From: Pseudidiomarina insulisalsae
GTDB lineage: Bacteria > Pseudomonadota > Gammaproteobacteria > Enterobacterales > Alteromonadaceae
Assembly (NCBI RefSeq): GCF_003987065.1
Contig: NZ_PIPY01000014.1
Span: 1-55,043 of the forward strand
Reading direction: 5' to 3'
DNA: 55,043 nucleotides
Below, one piece after another: positions 1-7,580 of the stretch; the stretch's first letter is position 1, and every line of letters begins with the position of its first letter. Made by a program: the position numbers and the translations under genes. The notes under the pieces are model-generated. The model was given only the letters and a program-made list of their open reading frames with translations. It had not been told where the DNA came from and searched no databases.

Positions 1-8
1 ACCAGTTT

Positions 9-126
9 TGCCTGGCGGCCATAGCGAAGTGGAACCACCTGACCCATTCCGAACTCAGTAGTGAAACGCTTCAGCGCCGATGGTAGTGTGGGGTCTCCCC
101 ATGTGAGAGTAGGACACCGCCAGGCT
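9..126 (+). rRNA. rrf: 5S ribosomal RNA
   Basis: The segment begins with the typical TGCCTGGCGGCC 5' strand and ends with CGCCAGGC, which pair to form the closing helix I. The conserved loop block containing CCGAACTCAG and the GAGAGTAGG segment near the 3' end are both visible. The length of about 118 bases fits a bacterial 5S rRNA. It sits at the very start of the window, so it is presumably the last gene of an rRNA operon whose 16S and 23S lie upstream. A strong terminator follows immediately. The exact ends could be off by one or two bases. Confidence 0.95.
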
Positions 127-136
127 TCAAATAGAG

Positions 137-168
137 AACCCCAGTCCCGATGGACTGGGGTTTTTTTA
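137..168 (+). terminator. Rho-independent terminator after 5S rRNA
   Basis: A ten-base-pair stem (AACCCCAGTC paired with GACTGGGGTT) has a short loop and is followed by a run of Ts. It lies 11 bases after the 5S rRNA and is the expected end of the rRNA operon transcript. Confidence 0.92.
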
Positions 169-178
169 TGCCTGTAAA

Positions 179-206
179 ACAGCAAACAGCAAACAGCGAA
201 TAGCGA
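179..206 (+). repeat. Short tandem 7-mer repeat
   Basis: Four consecutive 7-base units are visible: ACAGCAA, ACAGCAA, ACAGCGA and ATAGCGA. They lie between the rRNA terminator and the TonB-dependent receptor gene. No function is evident. The rest of the 170-322 gap shows no gene and no convincing promoter, only an AT-rich tract. Confidence 0.6.
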
Positions 207-322
207 ATTCCCTCTTCACGCAAAAATAAATACCTTAGACTAAAGTCAACTAAGCAATTAAATGATCCATTGCTATGCTTAAGTGCTTATAACGAGCTAT
301 TGACCCAGGAGAGGTATTTTTC

Positions 323-2725
323 ATGAATAAGAACAAGGTATTACTAGCATTAGCCAGCGTAGGGGCATTTAGCAGCTCTGCTGCAGTGGCACAGCAGCAA
401 GAGGGTGCAGAAGTTCAGGCGGAAGAGCGCATTCAGGTGATTGGCTCACGCTTGTCGATGCGTACCGCAACCGATGGTACTGCTCCTGTTGATATTATCT
501 CAGCAGAAGAACTGAGCGCGAGCGGCATCACTGAAACCGCGCGTGCGCTACAATATGCAGTACCTAGCTTTAACTTCCCCAGCTCCTCCATTACCGACGG
601 CTCTGATGCCGTGCGTCCGGCATCTTTACGTGGTTTATCGCCAGATCACACCTTGGTCCTTGTCAATGGCAAACGCCGCCATATGAGTGCTTTGGTGCAT
701 CTTAACGGCACCACCGGCCGCGGTAGCTCAAACGTTGATCTTAACGCCATTCCGATCTCAGCTATCAAGCGTATTGAGGTGCTGCGTGACGGTGCGGCAG
801 CACTCTACGGCTCAGATGCCATTGCAGGTGTTATTAACATCGTGCTCAAAGATCAGGATGAAGGTGGCTCATTGACCGCCAATGCCGGACAAACCTACGA
901 GGGCGATGGCGAGCAATACAAACTACACGGTAGCACCGGTTTTGAGTTAGGTGACAATGGCCACTTTACCGTCGCCGCCGAGTATCACCACAAAAATAAA
1001 ACCAACCGTGCGGGTCTTGATCCACGCCAGCAGTATCCATTGGTCGATGGCGAGCTGGATCCGCGTGAGGCAACCTTCGATCGCCTGAACCACCACGTTG
1101 GCGACGCCGAGTTTGAAAACGCCGCGGTATTTGTGAATGCTGCTATGCAAGTTGGTGAAGGCGAGTTTTATGCTTTTGGTGGTGTAAGTGATCGCTCCTC
1201 ACAGTCTGGCGCGTTTTCTCGCCGCGCCCTGGATAACCGTAATATCATTGAGATTTACCCGGATGGCTTTTTACCACTGCTGAGCCCGGAAACTCAGGAC
1301 GTTTCCGGCTATGTCGGCTATCGTTTTGAGCATTCAGGCTGGGACGTTGATGCGAGCGTTGGCTACGGCGAAAGTGAATTTCAGTACCGCGTAGAGAACT
1401 CACTTAACGCCTCGATTGGCCCGAGCTCTCAGACCGAATTCGATGCCGGCACACTGACCACCGATGAACTTAATGTCACACTCGACTTTCAGCGTTTCTT
1501 CCCATTTGTGAATAACTCAGATCTCGCAGTTGCTTTCGGTGTGAGTTATCGCGAGAACAGCTATCAGATCGATGCTGGCGAGCCTGCATCTTATATTAAT
1601 GGTGGCTACCAGGGCCGTCCTGCTGGCAGCCAGGGTTTTACCGGCTTTAAACCTGAGTCAGAAGTTGACGAGTCGCGTGACAATACAGGTTTCTATGTGG
1701 AAGTAGAAAACATGCTGACCGCTGATTTTCAGTGGGGCGCGGCAATGCGTTACGAGGACTATTCTGACTTTGGCAGCAATACCAGCTGGAAACTTTCGGG
1801 ACGCTATGATCTGAATGATCAGTGGGCTTTGCGCGCAACCGCGAATACTGGTTTTCGGGCACCCAGCGTGCAGCAGCTGTACTTCTCGAATATCTCAACC
1901 TTGTTTGTTGACCGCGGCAATGGGCTACAACCTGAGCAAAGCGGTACCTTTAACAACATCAGCGACGTCGCCCGCGCATTAGGTGTCGACGGCCTTGAGC
2001 CAGAAGAGTCGCAGAGCTTCAGTGCGGGTCTGGTCTTTAATGGCTACGAGGGTTTTACGCTGACCATTGATGCCTACCAGATTGCAATCGACGACCGCAT
2101 TATATTGTCAGGCGACTTAAGCCCAGCAGACTCACCTGCGGTGGCTGAGGCGCTGGCAATGAGTGGTGCCGATAACGCGCGTTTCTTTGTGAATGCAGTC
2201 GATACCACCACACAGGGTATTGATATTGTTGCCGCGCAAGAGTTTAACCTGGATAGCTTGGGCTCGTTGCGCGCGCAACTCGCTTATGGCTATAACAAGA
2301 CCGAGATTGATGATGTGAACCTGCCTGAACTGTTAGGCGGGCTGGAAGAGAATCTGTTTGATGGCGTCGAGCGCACACGGATGACACGTTCTGTCCCACG
2401 TAATAACGGTAGCGTCGTATTCACTCATTCTCTTGGTGACTTGCAGAGTCGCGTGGCATTTAACTACTTCGGCGACTACGTGCTAGAGAACAACCAGGGG
2501 GTTCAGACCGAGTTCAGTGGTAAGTGGACGACCGATATCTCTGCACGCTATCAGCTGAATGAGCAAATGATTGTCAGTGCCGGGGTACAGAACCTGTTTG
2601 ACGTTTATCCTGATAAACAACGTCCGGCCAGCCAGTTCAACGGCATTTTCATGTACCCTAACACCAACGCGCCATTTGGCTTTAACGGTGGCTACTACTA
2701 CGCAGAGTTTACCTATAACTTCTAA
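323..2725 (+). CDS. TonB-dependent outer-membrane receptor
   Basis: An outer-membrane active transporter of 800 residues that should take up a scarce ligand using energy from TonB-ExbB-ExbD. The first 23 residues form a Sec signal peptide ending SSAAVA. A TonB-box-like segment (ERIQVIG) follows, then a plug domain at roughly residues 45-170 with the typical ALYGSDAIAGVINIVLKD signature. The remainder is a 22-strand type beta-barrel that ends with an aromatic residue (YTYNF), as expected for BAM-dependent insertion. GAGAGG lies upstream of the ATG. The ligand cannot be named: no Fur box, B12 riboswitch or partner transporter gene is visible nearby. It is a single-gene transcription unit with its own terminator. 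Confidence 0.9.
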   Translation: MNKNKVLLALASVGAFSSSAAVAQQQEGAEVQAEERIQVIGSRLSMRTATDGTAPVDIISAEELSASGITETARALQYAVPSFNFPSSSITDGSDAVRPASLRGLSPDHTLVLVNGKRRHMSALVHLNGTTGRGSSNVDLNAIPISAIKRIEVLRDGAAALYGSDAIAGVINIVLKDQDEGGSLTANAGQTYEGDGEQYKLHGSTGFELGDNGHFTVAAEYHHKNKTNRAGLDPRQQYPLVDGELDPREATFDRLNHHVGDAEFENAAVFVNAAMQVGEGEFYAFGGVSDRSSQSGAFSRRALDNRNIIEIYPDGFLPLLSPETQDVSGYVGYRFEHSGWDVDASVGYGESEFQYRVENSLNASIGPSSQTEFDAGTLTTDELNVTLDFQRFFPFVNNSDLAVAFGVSYRENSYQIDAGEPASYINGGYQGRPAGSQGFTGFKPESEVDESRDNTGFYVEVENMLTADFQWGAAMRYEDYSDFGSNTSWKLSGRYDLNDQWALRATANTGFRAPSVQQLYFSNISTLFVDRGNGLQPEQSGTFNNISDVARALGVDGLEPEESQSFSAGLVFNGYEGFTLTIDAYQIAIDDRIILSGDLSPADSPAVAEALAMSGADNARFFVNAVDTTTQGIDIVAAQEFNLDSLGSLRAQLAYGYNKTEIDDVNLPELLGGLEENLFDGVERTRMTRSVPRNNGSVVFTHSLGDLQSRVAFNYFGDYVLENNQGVQTEFSGKWTTDISARYQLNEQMIVSAGVQNLFDVYPDKQRPASQFNGIFMYPNTNAPFGFNGGYYYAEFTYNF

Positions 2726-2749
2726 CTCAGTGCGTCTTAGCTAGTTGTA

Positions 2750-2777
2750 AAAACCGCCACTTGTTGGCGGTTTTTTT
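2750..2777 (+). terminator. Terminator after TonB-dependent receptor
   Basis: The stem AACCGCCA paired with TGGCGGTT, with a five-base loop, is followed by seven Ts. It lies 25 bases after the receptor stop codon. Confidence 0.9.
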
Positions 2778-2833
2778 ATAGCAGCACCAAGGTCTGGAAT
2801 GCTAAGTCTATGAAATAACGTTTAAATAATAGA

Positions 2834-2849
2834 TGGCATGATTCTTGTA
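2834..2849 (+). promoter_or_regulatory. Sigma-54-like promoter upstream of PspG-like gene
   Basis: TGGCATGATTCTTGTA resembles the sigma-54 element TGGCACGNNNNTTGCA. The GG of the -24 element (2835-2836) and the -12 dinucleotide (2847-2848) are separated by exactly ten bases. Two positions deviate, including GT in place of the usually invariant GC at -12, so the call is tentative. The downstream gene encodes a small membrane protein resembling PspG, and psp genes are classically sigma-54/PspF controlled, which supports the reading. Confidence 0.35.
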
Positions 2850-2898
2850 TGTATCTCTGTAGCAACGCAATCTTGAAGTAGCAACGATGGAGAACAAC

Positions 2899-3210
2899 AT
2901 GCGTAAACAGTCAACCTGGCTTTGGGTTATCGCAGCGGTGTTAGCATTTTTCTTATTTGGTGATGAAATTCTGGGCCTGCTAGGTGCCATTATCGGCCTG
3001 GTCATTAGTATCGGCGTCACCGGTCTTGTCATGCTGGCCATTGCGGTGGGCGCATTCGGGTTAGTGGTCGCTGTTGGCGGTAGCATCGCAGTGGCGATGG
3101 TTGTAGCCGCAGTCGCCCTTGCTGCTGTGCTATTTAGCTGGCTATGGCCGTATTTATTGCTGGCCGGCATTATTTATTTACTGGTGCGAAAACGTCCAAA
3201 AGCAGTGTAG
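2899..3210 (+). CDS. Small hydrophobic membrane protein, possibly PspG-like
   Basis: This 103-residue protein is almost entirely hydrophobic, with three or four transmembrane segments rich in Gly, Ala and Val. It ends in a short basic tail (RKRPKAV). The ending WLWPYLLLAGIIYLLVRKRPK resembles the end of the phage-shock protein PspG in layout, but the protein is longer than the roughly 80-residue E. coli PspG and the match is weak. I chose the start at 2899 because GGAG sits six bases upstream of it. The in-frame ATG at 2887 has a poorer ribosome site and would add four residues. A sigma-54-like site lies about 50 bases upstream. If it is PspG, it would act in inner-membrane stress response; otherwise it is an uncharacterised membrane protein. 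Confidence 0.6.
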   Translation: MRKQSTWLWVIAAVLAFFLFGDEILGLLGAIIGLVISIGVTGLVMLAIAVGAFGLVVAVGGSIAVAMVVAAVALAAVLFSWLWPYLLLAGIIYLLVRKRPKAV

Positions 3211-3245
3211 ACTAGCTCCATAACTTTTCGTTAAGGAGCATTACA

Positions 3246-3674
3246 ATGCGGCGTTTATTACAGAGCCTGAGTTTCGCCATGCTGCTTTTGCCAATGAGCA
3301 CCATGGCGGAAGTGATCGTTGAGGATGCCTGGGTCAAGCCGACGATACCGGGTACCGAAAATGGTGCCGGTTATTTTGTGCTGCGCAACCTCGGACCGGA
3401 ACCCGTTAAGTTGGTAGCTGTGGCCACCAATGCGGCGCGGGCAAGTGAGGTGCATCAACATACCATGGACGAGCAAGGCATGATGCGTATGCGGCGTGTA
3501 CCTGAGCTCTCTATCGCTGCTGGGGAGACAGTTACCTTTCAGCCCGGCAGCTATCATGTCATGTTCTTTGGTGTAAAAAAACCGTTTAAAGTCGGCGAAA
3601 GCGTTGCTTTTCAACTGCAATTCGCCGATGCTGACGCGCTCGATGTGGTGGCCGAGGTTCGGCCACTGAAGTAA
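3246..3674 (+). CDS. Periplasmic copper chaperone, PCu(A)C family
   Basis: A 142-residue secreted protein of the PCu(A)C family, which carries Cu(I) in the periplasm and helps deliver it to cytochrome oxidase. Residues 1-21 are a signal peptide ending STMA. The mature part shows the family hallmarks: DAWVKPTIPGTENGAGYF near the start, a His/Met-rich segment HQHTMDEQGMMRM, and GSYHVMFFG near the end, which supplies the remaining copper ligands. AAGGAG lies upstream of the ATG. The gene follows the small membrane-protein gene by 35 bases and precedes an outer-membrane protein gene by 27 bases, so the three may be cotranscribed. No Sco gene is adjacent. Confidence 0.9.
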   Translation: MRRLLQSLSFAMLLLPMSTMAEVIVEDAWVKPTIPGTENGAGYFVLRNLGPEPVKLVAVATNAARASEVHQHTMDEQGMMRMRRVPELSIAAGETVTFQPGSYHVMFFGVKKPFKVGESVAFQLQFADADALDVVAEVRPLK

Positions 3675-3701
3675 ACGCCTGAACGGTAGTAAAGGAATCC
3701 T

Positions 3702-4463
3702 ATGCAAATGAAAGCTCAATGCTTACGCGCCGCTGCAGCACTAGGCTGTATCCTGCTCGCACCCACAGCCGCAGCCGACACCGTTTTTGGTGTCTATGCC
3801 GGTGCTCAGGTATGGCAAACAGATGTTAGCGGCGGTTTTGGCTCAGACGCATCGCTGGAGAACTTTCACTTTGACGACGAACAGCAACAGAGCGCCTATC
3901 TGGCGTTTGAGCACCCGATCCCGCTGTTTCCTAATGTCAAAGTGCGCCATAACGATCTGATCACCAACGGCTCGCAGTTGCTGGATCAGCAATTTAGCTT
4001 TTTCGGTACCGATTTTGCAGCCAATAGTCGGGTGAATTACACCGCTGATCTCAGCCATACTGATTACACCTTTTACTACGAACTTTTCGACAATGACTTA
4101 CTGACCTTTGATCTGGGTGTCACCGCAAAACGTGTCGATGGTAGTGTCGAGGTGCGTGGCGAGCAGACCCTGCAAGGCACGACGACTGACGGTTGGGTGC
4201 CCACCTTATACAGTCAGCTACGGGTTGGAATTCCGGCCACGCCCATTACGTTTTATGGGGTAGCCAATGCGGTGAGCATTGAAGACTCAAAGCTGGAAGA
4301 CTATGAGTTTGGCGTTGAATACCGGCCGGTCGAAAATCTGGCCGTCGATGTAAACCTGCAATTGGGTTATCGGGTTTTCACTATTGAGCTCGACGATCTG
4401 GATAACGTCTACACCAATCTCGAATACAAAGGGCCCTATCTGGGCATTGAATTACACTTCTAA
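3702..4463 (+). CDS. TIGR04219-family outer-membrane beta-barrel protein
   Basis: This 253-residue protein has a signal peptide (about residues 1-25, ending TAAA before DTVFGVYAG). Its mature part alternates polar and hydrophobic residues, as in an outer-membrane beta-barrel. It ends in LGIELHF, with a terminal Phe typical of BAM substrates. The start GVYAGAQVWQTDVSGGFG matches my memory of the TIGR04219 family found in marine gammaproteobacteria, whose function is unknown. AAAGGA lies upstream of the ATG. It converges on the DUF3299 gene with only 30 bases between stop codons. Confidence 0.78.
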   Translation: MQMKAQCLRAAAALGCILLAPTAAADTVFGVYAGAQVWQTDVSGGFGSDASLENFHFDDEQQQSAYLAFEHPIPLFPNVKVRHNDLITNGSQLLDQQFSFFGTDFAANSRVNYTADLSHTDYTFYYELFDNDLLTFDLGVTAKRVDGSVEVRGEQTLQGTTTDGWVPTLYSQLRVGIPATPITFYGVANAVSIEDSKLEDYEFGVEYRPVENLAVDVNLQLGYRVFTIELDDLDNVYTNLEYKGPYLGIELHF

Positions 4464-4484
4464 CCGTCGTGAACGTCGCTAAGC

Positions 4485-4511
4485 GTCGTGCCGTTATTGA
4501 TACGGCACGAC
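4485..4511. repeat. Inverted repeat between convergent genes
   Basis: GTCGTGCCG and CGGCACGAC are perfect nine-base inverted arms around a nine-base loop. The loop covers the stop codon of the DUF3299 gene. No T-run follows on either strand, so it is not a classical intrinsic terminator. It may protect mRNA ends or assist termination in both directions. Confidence 0.55.
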
Positions 4512-4979
4512 ATTGACGGCATCCATCTGATAGGCAACCACGGCTAAGTCTCCTTCCGCGCGCTCAACCGCGATGGTGCCTTCAACCCAGATCGGGTTAA
4601 ACGCCTGACGGATGGGGTAGCCCTCAGGAAAACGAACTAAAATAACCTGATTCGGTGGTGGCGGCGGCACATGAATACAGGCGCCCTCGTAAGGCACTAA
4701 CAGGAATTCTGTGACCTTGCTGTCCTCAGCCTGTAGTTGCACGACAAATCCCGGAATACGGATCTTGGTGCCATCTAACGCCTCAACCACAGGTGCGTTC
4801 AGCTCTGGTTGTCCCATAGCTTCAGGGTTCATGTCGTAATAGGCCTGACTGCGCACTGGCGGTGGCGTGTAGCCCTCCGGTACCAGATCTTTCCACTGGA
4901 TTTCAGTGTAGCTTTGGGCGCTCGTAAGCGGACTCAACGTCAATCCCAGAACTGTTAACAAACTAACTAACCACTTCAT
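4494..4979 (-). CDS. DUF3299 periplasmic protein
   Basis: A 161-residue secreted protein with a signal peptide (residues 1-21, ending LTSA) and the hallmark PYEGACIHVPPPPPNQ of DUF3299. The family has no assigned enzymatic activity. Its members are commonly encoded next to an FtsX-type permease and an ABC ATPase, and in Vibrio one belongs to the zinc-related Zrg system. Here its ATG overlaps the permease stop (ATGA), so it is translationally coupled as the last gene of a three-gene operon. A role as a periplasmic accessory to that transporter is inferred from context only. Confidence 0.85.
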   Translation of the reverse strand: MKWLVSLLTVLGLTLSPLTSAQSYTEIQWKDLVPEGYTPPPVRSQAYYDMNPEAMGQPELNAPVVEALDGTKIRIPGFVVQLQAEDSKVTEFLLVPYEGACIHVPPPPPNQVILVRFPEGYPIRQAFNPIWVEGTIAVERAEGDLAVVAYQMDAVNVVPYQ

Positions 4980-6292
4980 ATTTTCACCGTTAATCCGTCG
5001 GCCAGGGCATTGCGATACGCACGCCAGGCCGGGTACAAACTTAACAAGGTTGCCGCGACAAGTATCGCCGCGAGTAAATAGAGTTCACGCAGGGTCAGCA
5101 CACTGGCAGTGACCTGAATACCTAAGCTTTCATGTAATACATCGGCGCCGAAGAACAGCACCGCATAAAGCCCGGCAGTACCAAGCAGCACGCCCAGCAG
5201 GGTCACCGCAAAGGCCTCAACCACCAATAACCCCAGTATTGTCATGGGGCCCGCGCCGATAGAACGTAAGACCGCCATTTCCCGTCGGCGTTCACGTAAA
5301 CTTGCCAGCAAGGTGGTGAGCATACCTAATAACCCGGTGATTACCACTAATACTGAGATTGCCACCAGGGCACGCTCAAACAGGCTCAGCGTACGCCAGA
5401 AATTCTGTAACGCCAGGCCTGGCATAATGGCTGACAGAGCTTCTTGTTTGTAAGTATTGATGACGCGCTGTAAACGCAAGGCCAGAGCTGGGTTTTCCAG
5501 CCCGAGCAGCACTGCGCTTATGGTATAGACTGGTGGGTTGGCGTCGCCATGGTCGTGCGTAGGGCCATGCTGATGGCTATGACCGTGATCGTGATCATGA
5601 CCATGCTCATGGTCGTGCTCATGACCTTCAGCTGTTGCGGGCTCCGGCAGGTAATCGCCATGTACCAGAGCCTGTGCTGCAAGCGGGATGAATACACCGC
5701 GATCAATGGGCGTGCCTGTGCGCGCTAAAATACCACTGACCAGAAACGGATGTGCGTCGTGTTGCGTGAAGCTGATTTCACCGGTGCCATGTGCGATCAC
5801 CAGCTCATCATCGACACTTAACTGCAACTCGGCTGCGGCATCCGCACCAAGTACTGCATAAGTCAGCGCTTCGTGTTCAGCAAAACTCTTCCCGGTAGCA
5901 AAAGCAAGCGGACGTTTATTACCATATTGAAAGTTATGAAAGAGTGCATCGGTCGTGGCAATCACCGGGAAGCCGCGCACACTGTCACCCATTGCCATGG
6001 GAATGTGCCACTGCACACCGGGTAGGTTCTGCAAATAGTCATAGCTTTGCCAGCTCATGGTATTCGAGAGATTACCGATGTGAAAAACACTGCTTAGTAA
6101 CAACTCGGTTGAGCCGGTGCGTGCACCGACAATTAAATCGGTACCTGAAATGGTATTGGCGAAGTTTTCCTGGGTTTGCACACGAATACGTTCCACGCCG
6201 AGTAGCAATAAGCTACTCACGGCAATCGCGACGATGGTTAGCCAGACACTGCCACGACGATTCCATAAACTGGCCAGTGCTAATTTAAACAT
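4976..6292 (-). CDS. FtsX/MacB-type ABC transporter permease with His-rich loop
   Basis: An inner-membrane permease of 438 residues with one N-terminal transmembrane helix (about residues 15-35), a large periplasmic domain, and three C-terminal helices (about 305-430). This is the FtsX/MacB topology. The periplasmic domain contains, near residues 220-248, a tract with 12 histidines alternating with Asp, Glu and Gly, a plausible metal-binding loop. I chose the ATG at 6292, which overlaps the ATPase stop by eight bases (ATGTTTAA) and has a G-rich ribosome site. An upstream ATG at 6310 would add six residues. With the ATPase and DUF3299 genes it resembles the Vibrio Zrg zinc-related system, but no ZrgA-like (DUF2796) gene is visible here. 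The substrate is unproven. Confidence 0.88.
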   Translation of the reverse strand: MFKLALASLWNRRGSVWLTIVAIAVSSLLLLGVERIRVQTQENFANTISGTDLIVGARTGSTELLLSSVFHIGNLSNTMSWQSYDYLQNLPGVQWHIPMAMGDSVRGFPVIATTDALFHNFQYGNKRPLAFATGKSFAEHEALTYAVLGADAAAELQLSVDDELVIAHGTGEISFTQHDAHPFLVSGILARTGTPIDRGVFIPLAAQALVHGDYLPEPATAEGHEHDHEHGHDHDHGHSHQHGPTHDHGDANPPVYTISAVLLGLENPALALRLQRVINTYKQEALSAIMPGLALQNFWRTLSLFERALVAISVLVVITGLLGMLTTLLASLRERRREMAVLRSIGAGPMTILGLLVVEAFAVTLLGVLLGTAGLYAVLFFGADVLHESLGIQVTASVLTLRELYLLAAILVAATLLSLYPAWRAYRNALADGLTVKI

Positions 6293-6983
6293 TTGCGGCC
6301 CCCGCTTCATTTATTTCGCTAAGCTCAATACTGCGCGGGAACAGAGGTGCGAGTGTGGCGTCGTGGGTCACAAATAACAGCGTAGTTTGCTGCGCATCGC
6401 AGGCTTCGAATAATAACTTAATAAAGTCGTCGCGGTGTGCCTGATCTAAGGCTGACGTTGGCTCATCGGCAATGATCAGCGCCGGGCTGCCTAACAATGC
6501 GCGAGCAGCCGCCACGCGCTGCTGTTGACCGACACTTAACTGATGCGCGGGCTGTTGCTGCTGCTCCGGCGTCAGCCCCAGACGGGTAAGTAACATTGCG
6601 GCCTGTTGGTCAATATCGTGCTGTTGCAGACGTTCCCGACGCGCGGGGGCGAACTGACACGCCAGGGTTACGTTGGCGCTGGCAGAAAGATAGGGGAGTA
6701 AATTAAATTGCTGAAAAATATAGCCAATCTCATTGGCGCGCAGACGGTCGCGACGGTGTTGGCTTAAGTTGGCAAGATCTTGCCCCAATACCTGGACTTG
6801 TCCGGGGCCACTGGTATGTATACCCGCAATAAGCCCCAGCAAGGTGGACTTGCCACTACCGCTGGCACCACGCAGCAACACCCGCTCGCCGCGGGTGACG
6901 GTTAAGCTGGGGATGCTCAGCAGCGGTGACTGAGCACCCGGCCAGCTAAACTGAAGCCGGTTCAGTTCAACGCAGGTGCTCAT
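6285..6983 (-). CDS. ABC transporter ATP-binding protein, LolD/MacB type
   Basis: A 232-residue cytoplasmic ATPase that powers the adjacent permease. It shows a Walker A motif GASGSGKST, Q-loop FQQFNLLPYLSA, ABC signature LSVGQQQR, Walker B LIIADEPTSALD and switch histidine FVTHD. The layout and length fit the LolD/MacB/FtsE class that pairs with FtsX-type permeases. It is the first gene of a tightly overlapping operon with the permease and DUF3299 genes. The ppa gene ends only five bases upstream of its start on the same strand, so read-through from ppa is possible. Confidence 0.93.
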   Translation of the reverse strand: MSTCVELNRLQFSWPGAQSPLLSIPSLTVTRGERVLLRGASGSGKSTLLGLIAGIHTSGPGQVQVLGQDLANLSQHRRDRLRANEIGYIFQQFNLLPYLSASANVTLACQFAPARRERLQQHDIDQQAAMLLTRLGLTPEQQQQPAHQLSVGQQQRVAAARALLGSPALIIADEPTSALDQAHRDDFIKLLFEACDAQQTTLLFVTHDATLAPLFPRSIELSEINEAGAANV

Positions 6984-6988
6984 AAGGC

Positions 6989-7519
6989 TTAGTTCGACTG
7001 CGCGCGCTCAAATGAAGAAACGATTTCTTCTTTGGCTTCGTTAATATCGCCCCAGCCTTCAACTTTCACCCACTTGCCTTTTTCCAGCTCTTTGTAGCGC
7101 TCGAAGAAGTGAGTAATCTGCGCCTTCAGTAATTCTGGCAGGTCGTTCACGTCCTGAATGTGATCATATTCTTTGCTCAGCTTGCTGACAGGCACCGCAA
7201 TAACTTTGGCGTCTTCGCCTGACTCGTCGGTCATTTTCAGAACGCCTACCGGACGGCACTTGATCACCGAGCCAGCTTGCAGCGGGTAGGGAGTAGGAAC
7301 CAGAACATCGACCGGGTCGCCATCAAGCGACAGGGTGTTATTTACAAAGCCGTAGTTGCACGGGTAAAACATCGGAGTGGCCATAAAGCGGTCAACCCAC
7401 AAGGTACCGGTGTCTTTATCGACTTCATATTTAATCGGATCTGCATTCGCAGGAATTTCGATAATGACATTGACTTCATCTGGCAGGTTCTTGCCCGCGC
7501 TTACATCACTTAAGCTCAT
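6989..7519 (-). CDS. ppa: Inorganic pyrophosphatase
   Basis: A 176-residue soluble family I pyrophosphatase that hydrolyses pyrophosphate to phosphate and pulls biosynthetic reactions forward. The family signature is clear: [18 protein letters not shown] near the start, [13 protein letters not shown], and the metal-binding block [15 protein letters not shown]. The length matches the E. coli enzyme. AGGAAAC precedes the ATG and a likely sigma-70 promoter lies just upstream. fbp ends about 60 bases upstream on the same strand. The ppa-fbp-mpl neighbourhood also exists in E. coli. Confidence 0.97.
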   Translation of the reverse strand: MSLSDVSAGKNLPDEVNVIIEIPANADPIKYEVDKDTGTLWVDRFMATPMFYPCNYGFVNNTLSLDGDPVDVLVPTPYPLQAGSVIKCRPVGVLKMTDESGEDAKVIAVPVSKLSKEYDHIQDVNDLPELLKAQITHFFERYKELEKGKWVKVEGWGDINEAKEEIVSSFERAQSN

Positions 7520-7540
7520 GGTGTTTCCTATTCATCACAT

Positions 7541-7568
7541 ATATAAATAAACGAAATACAATTGTTAA
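7541..7568 (-). promoter_or_regulatory. Probable sigma-70 promoter of ppa
   Basis: On the minus strand, TTAACA (7563-7568) is separated by 16 bases from TTATAT (7541-7546), about 20 bases upstream of the ppa ATG. The region is strongly AT-rich and lies between the fbp stop and ppa. The boxes were read by eye, and other registers in this AT-rich tract are possible. Confidence 0.4.
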
Positions 7569-7580
7569 AACTGCAAAATA

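Noticed and set aside
170-322. tRNA gene after the 5S rRNA
   Set aside because: No cloverleaf, no GTTCRANNC T-loop sequence and no CCA end is visible.
3258-3719. 153-residue open frame antisense to the copper chaperone gene
   Set aside because: It is a shadow of the plus-strand gene, which has signal peptide, copper motif and ribosome site.
5548-5630. CATGGTC/CATGATC-like repeats resembling a short repeat array
   Set aside because: They are the codons of the permease His/Asp loop, with no spacers of constant length, so this is not a CRISPR or operator array.
5518-5706. Open frame opposite or shifted to the histidine-rich tract of the permease
   Set aside because: A low-complexity repeat keeps several frames open. 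The permease frame has full family support.
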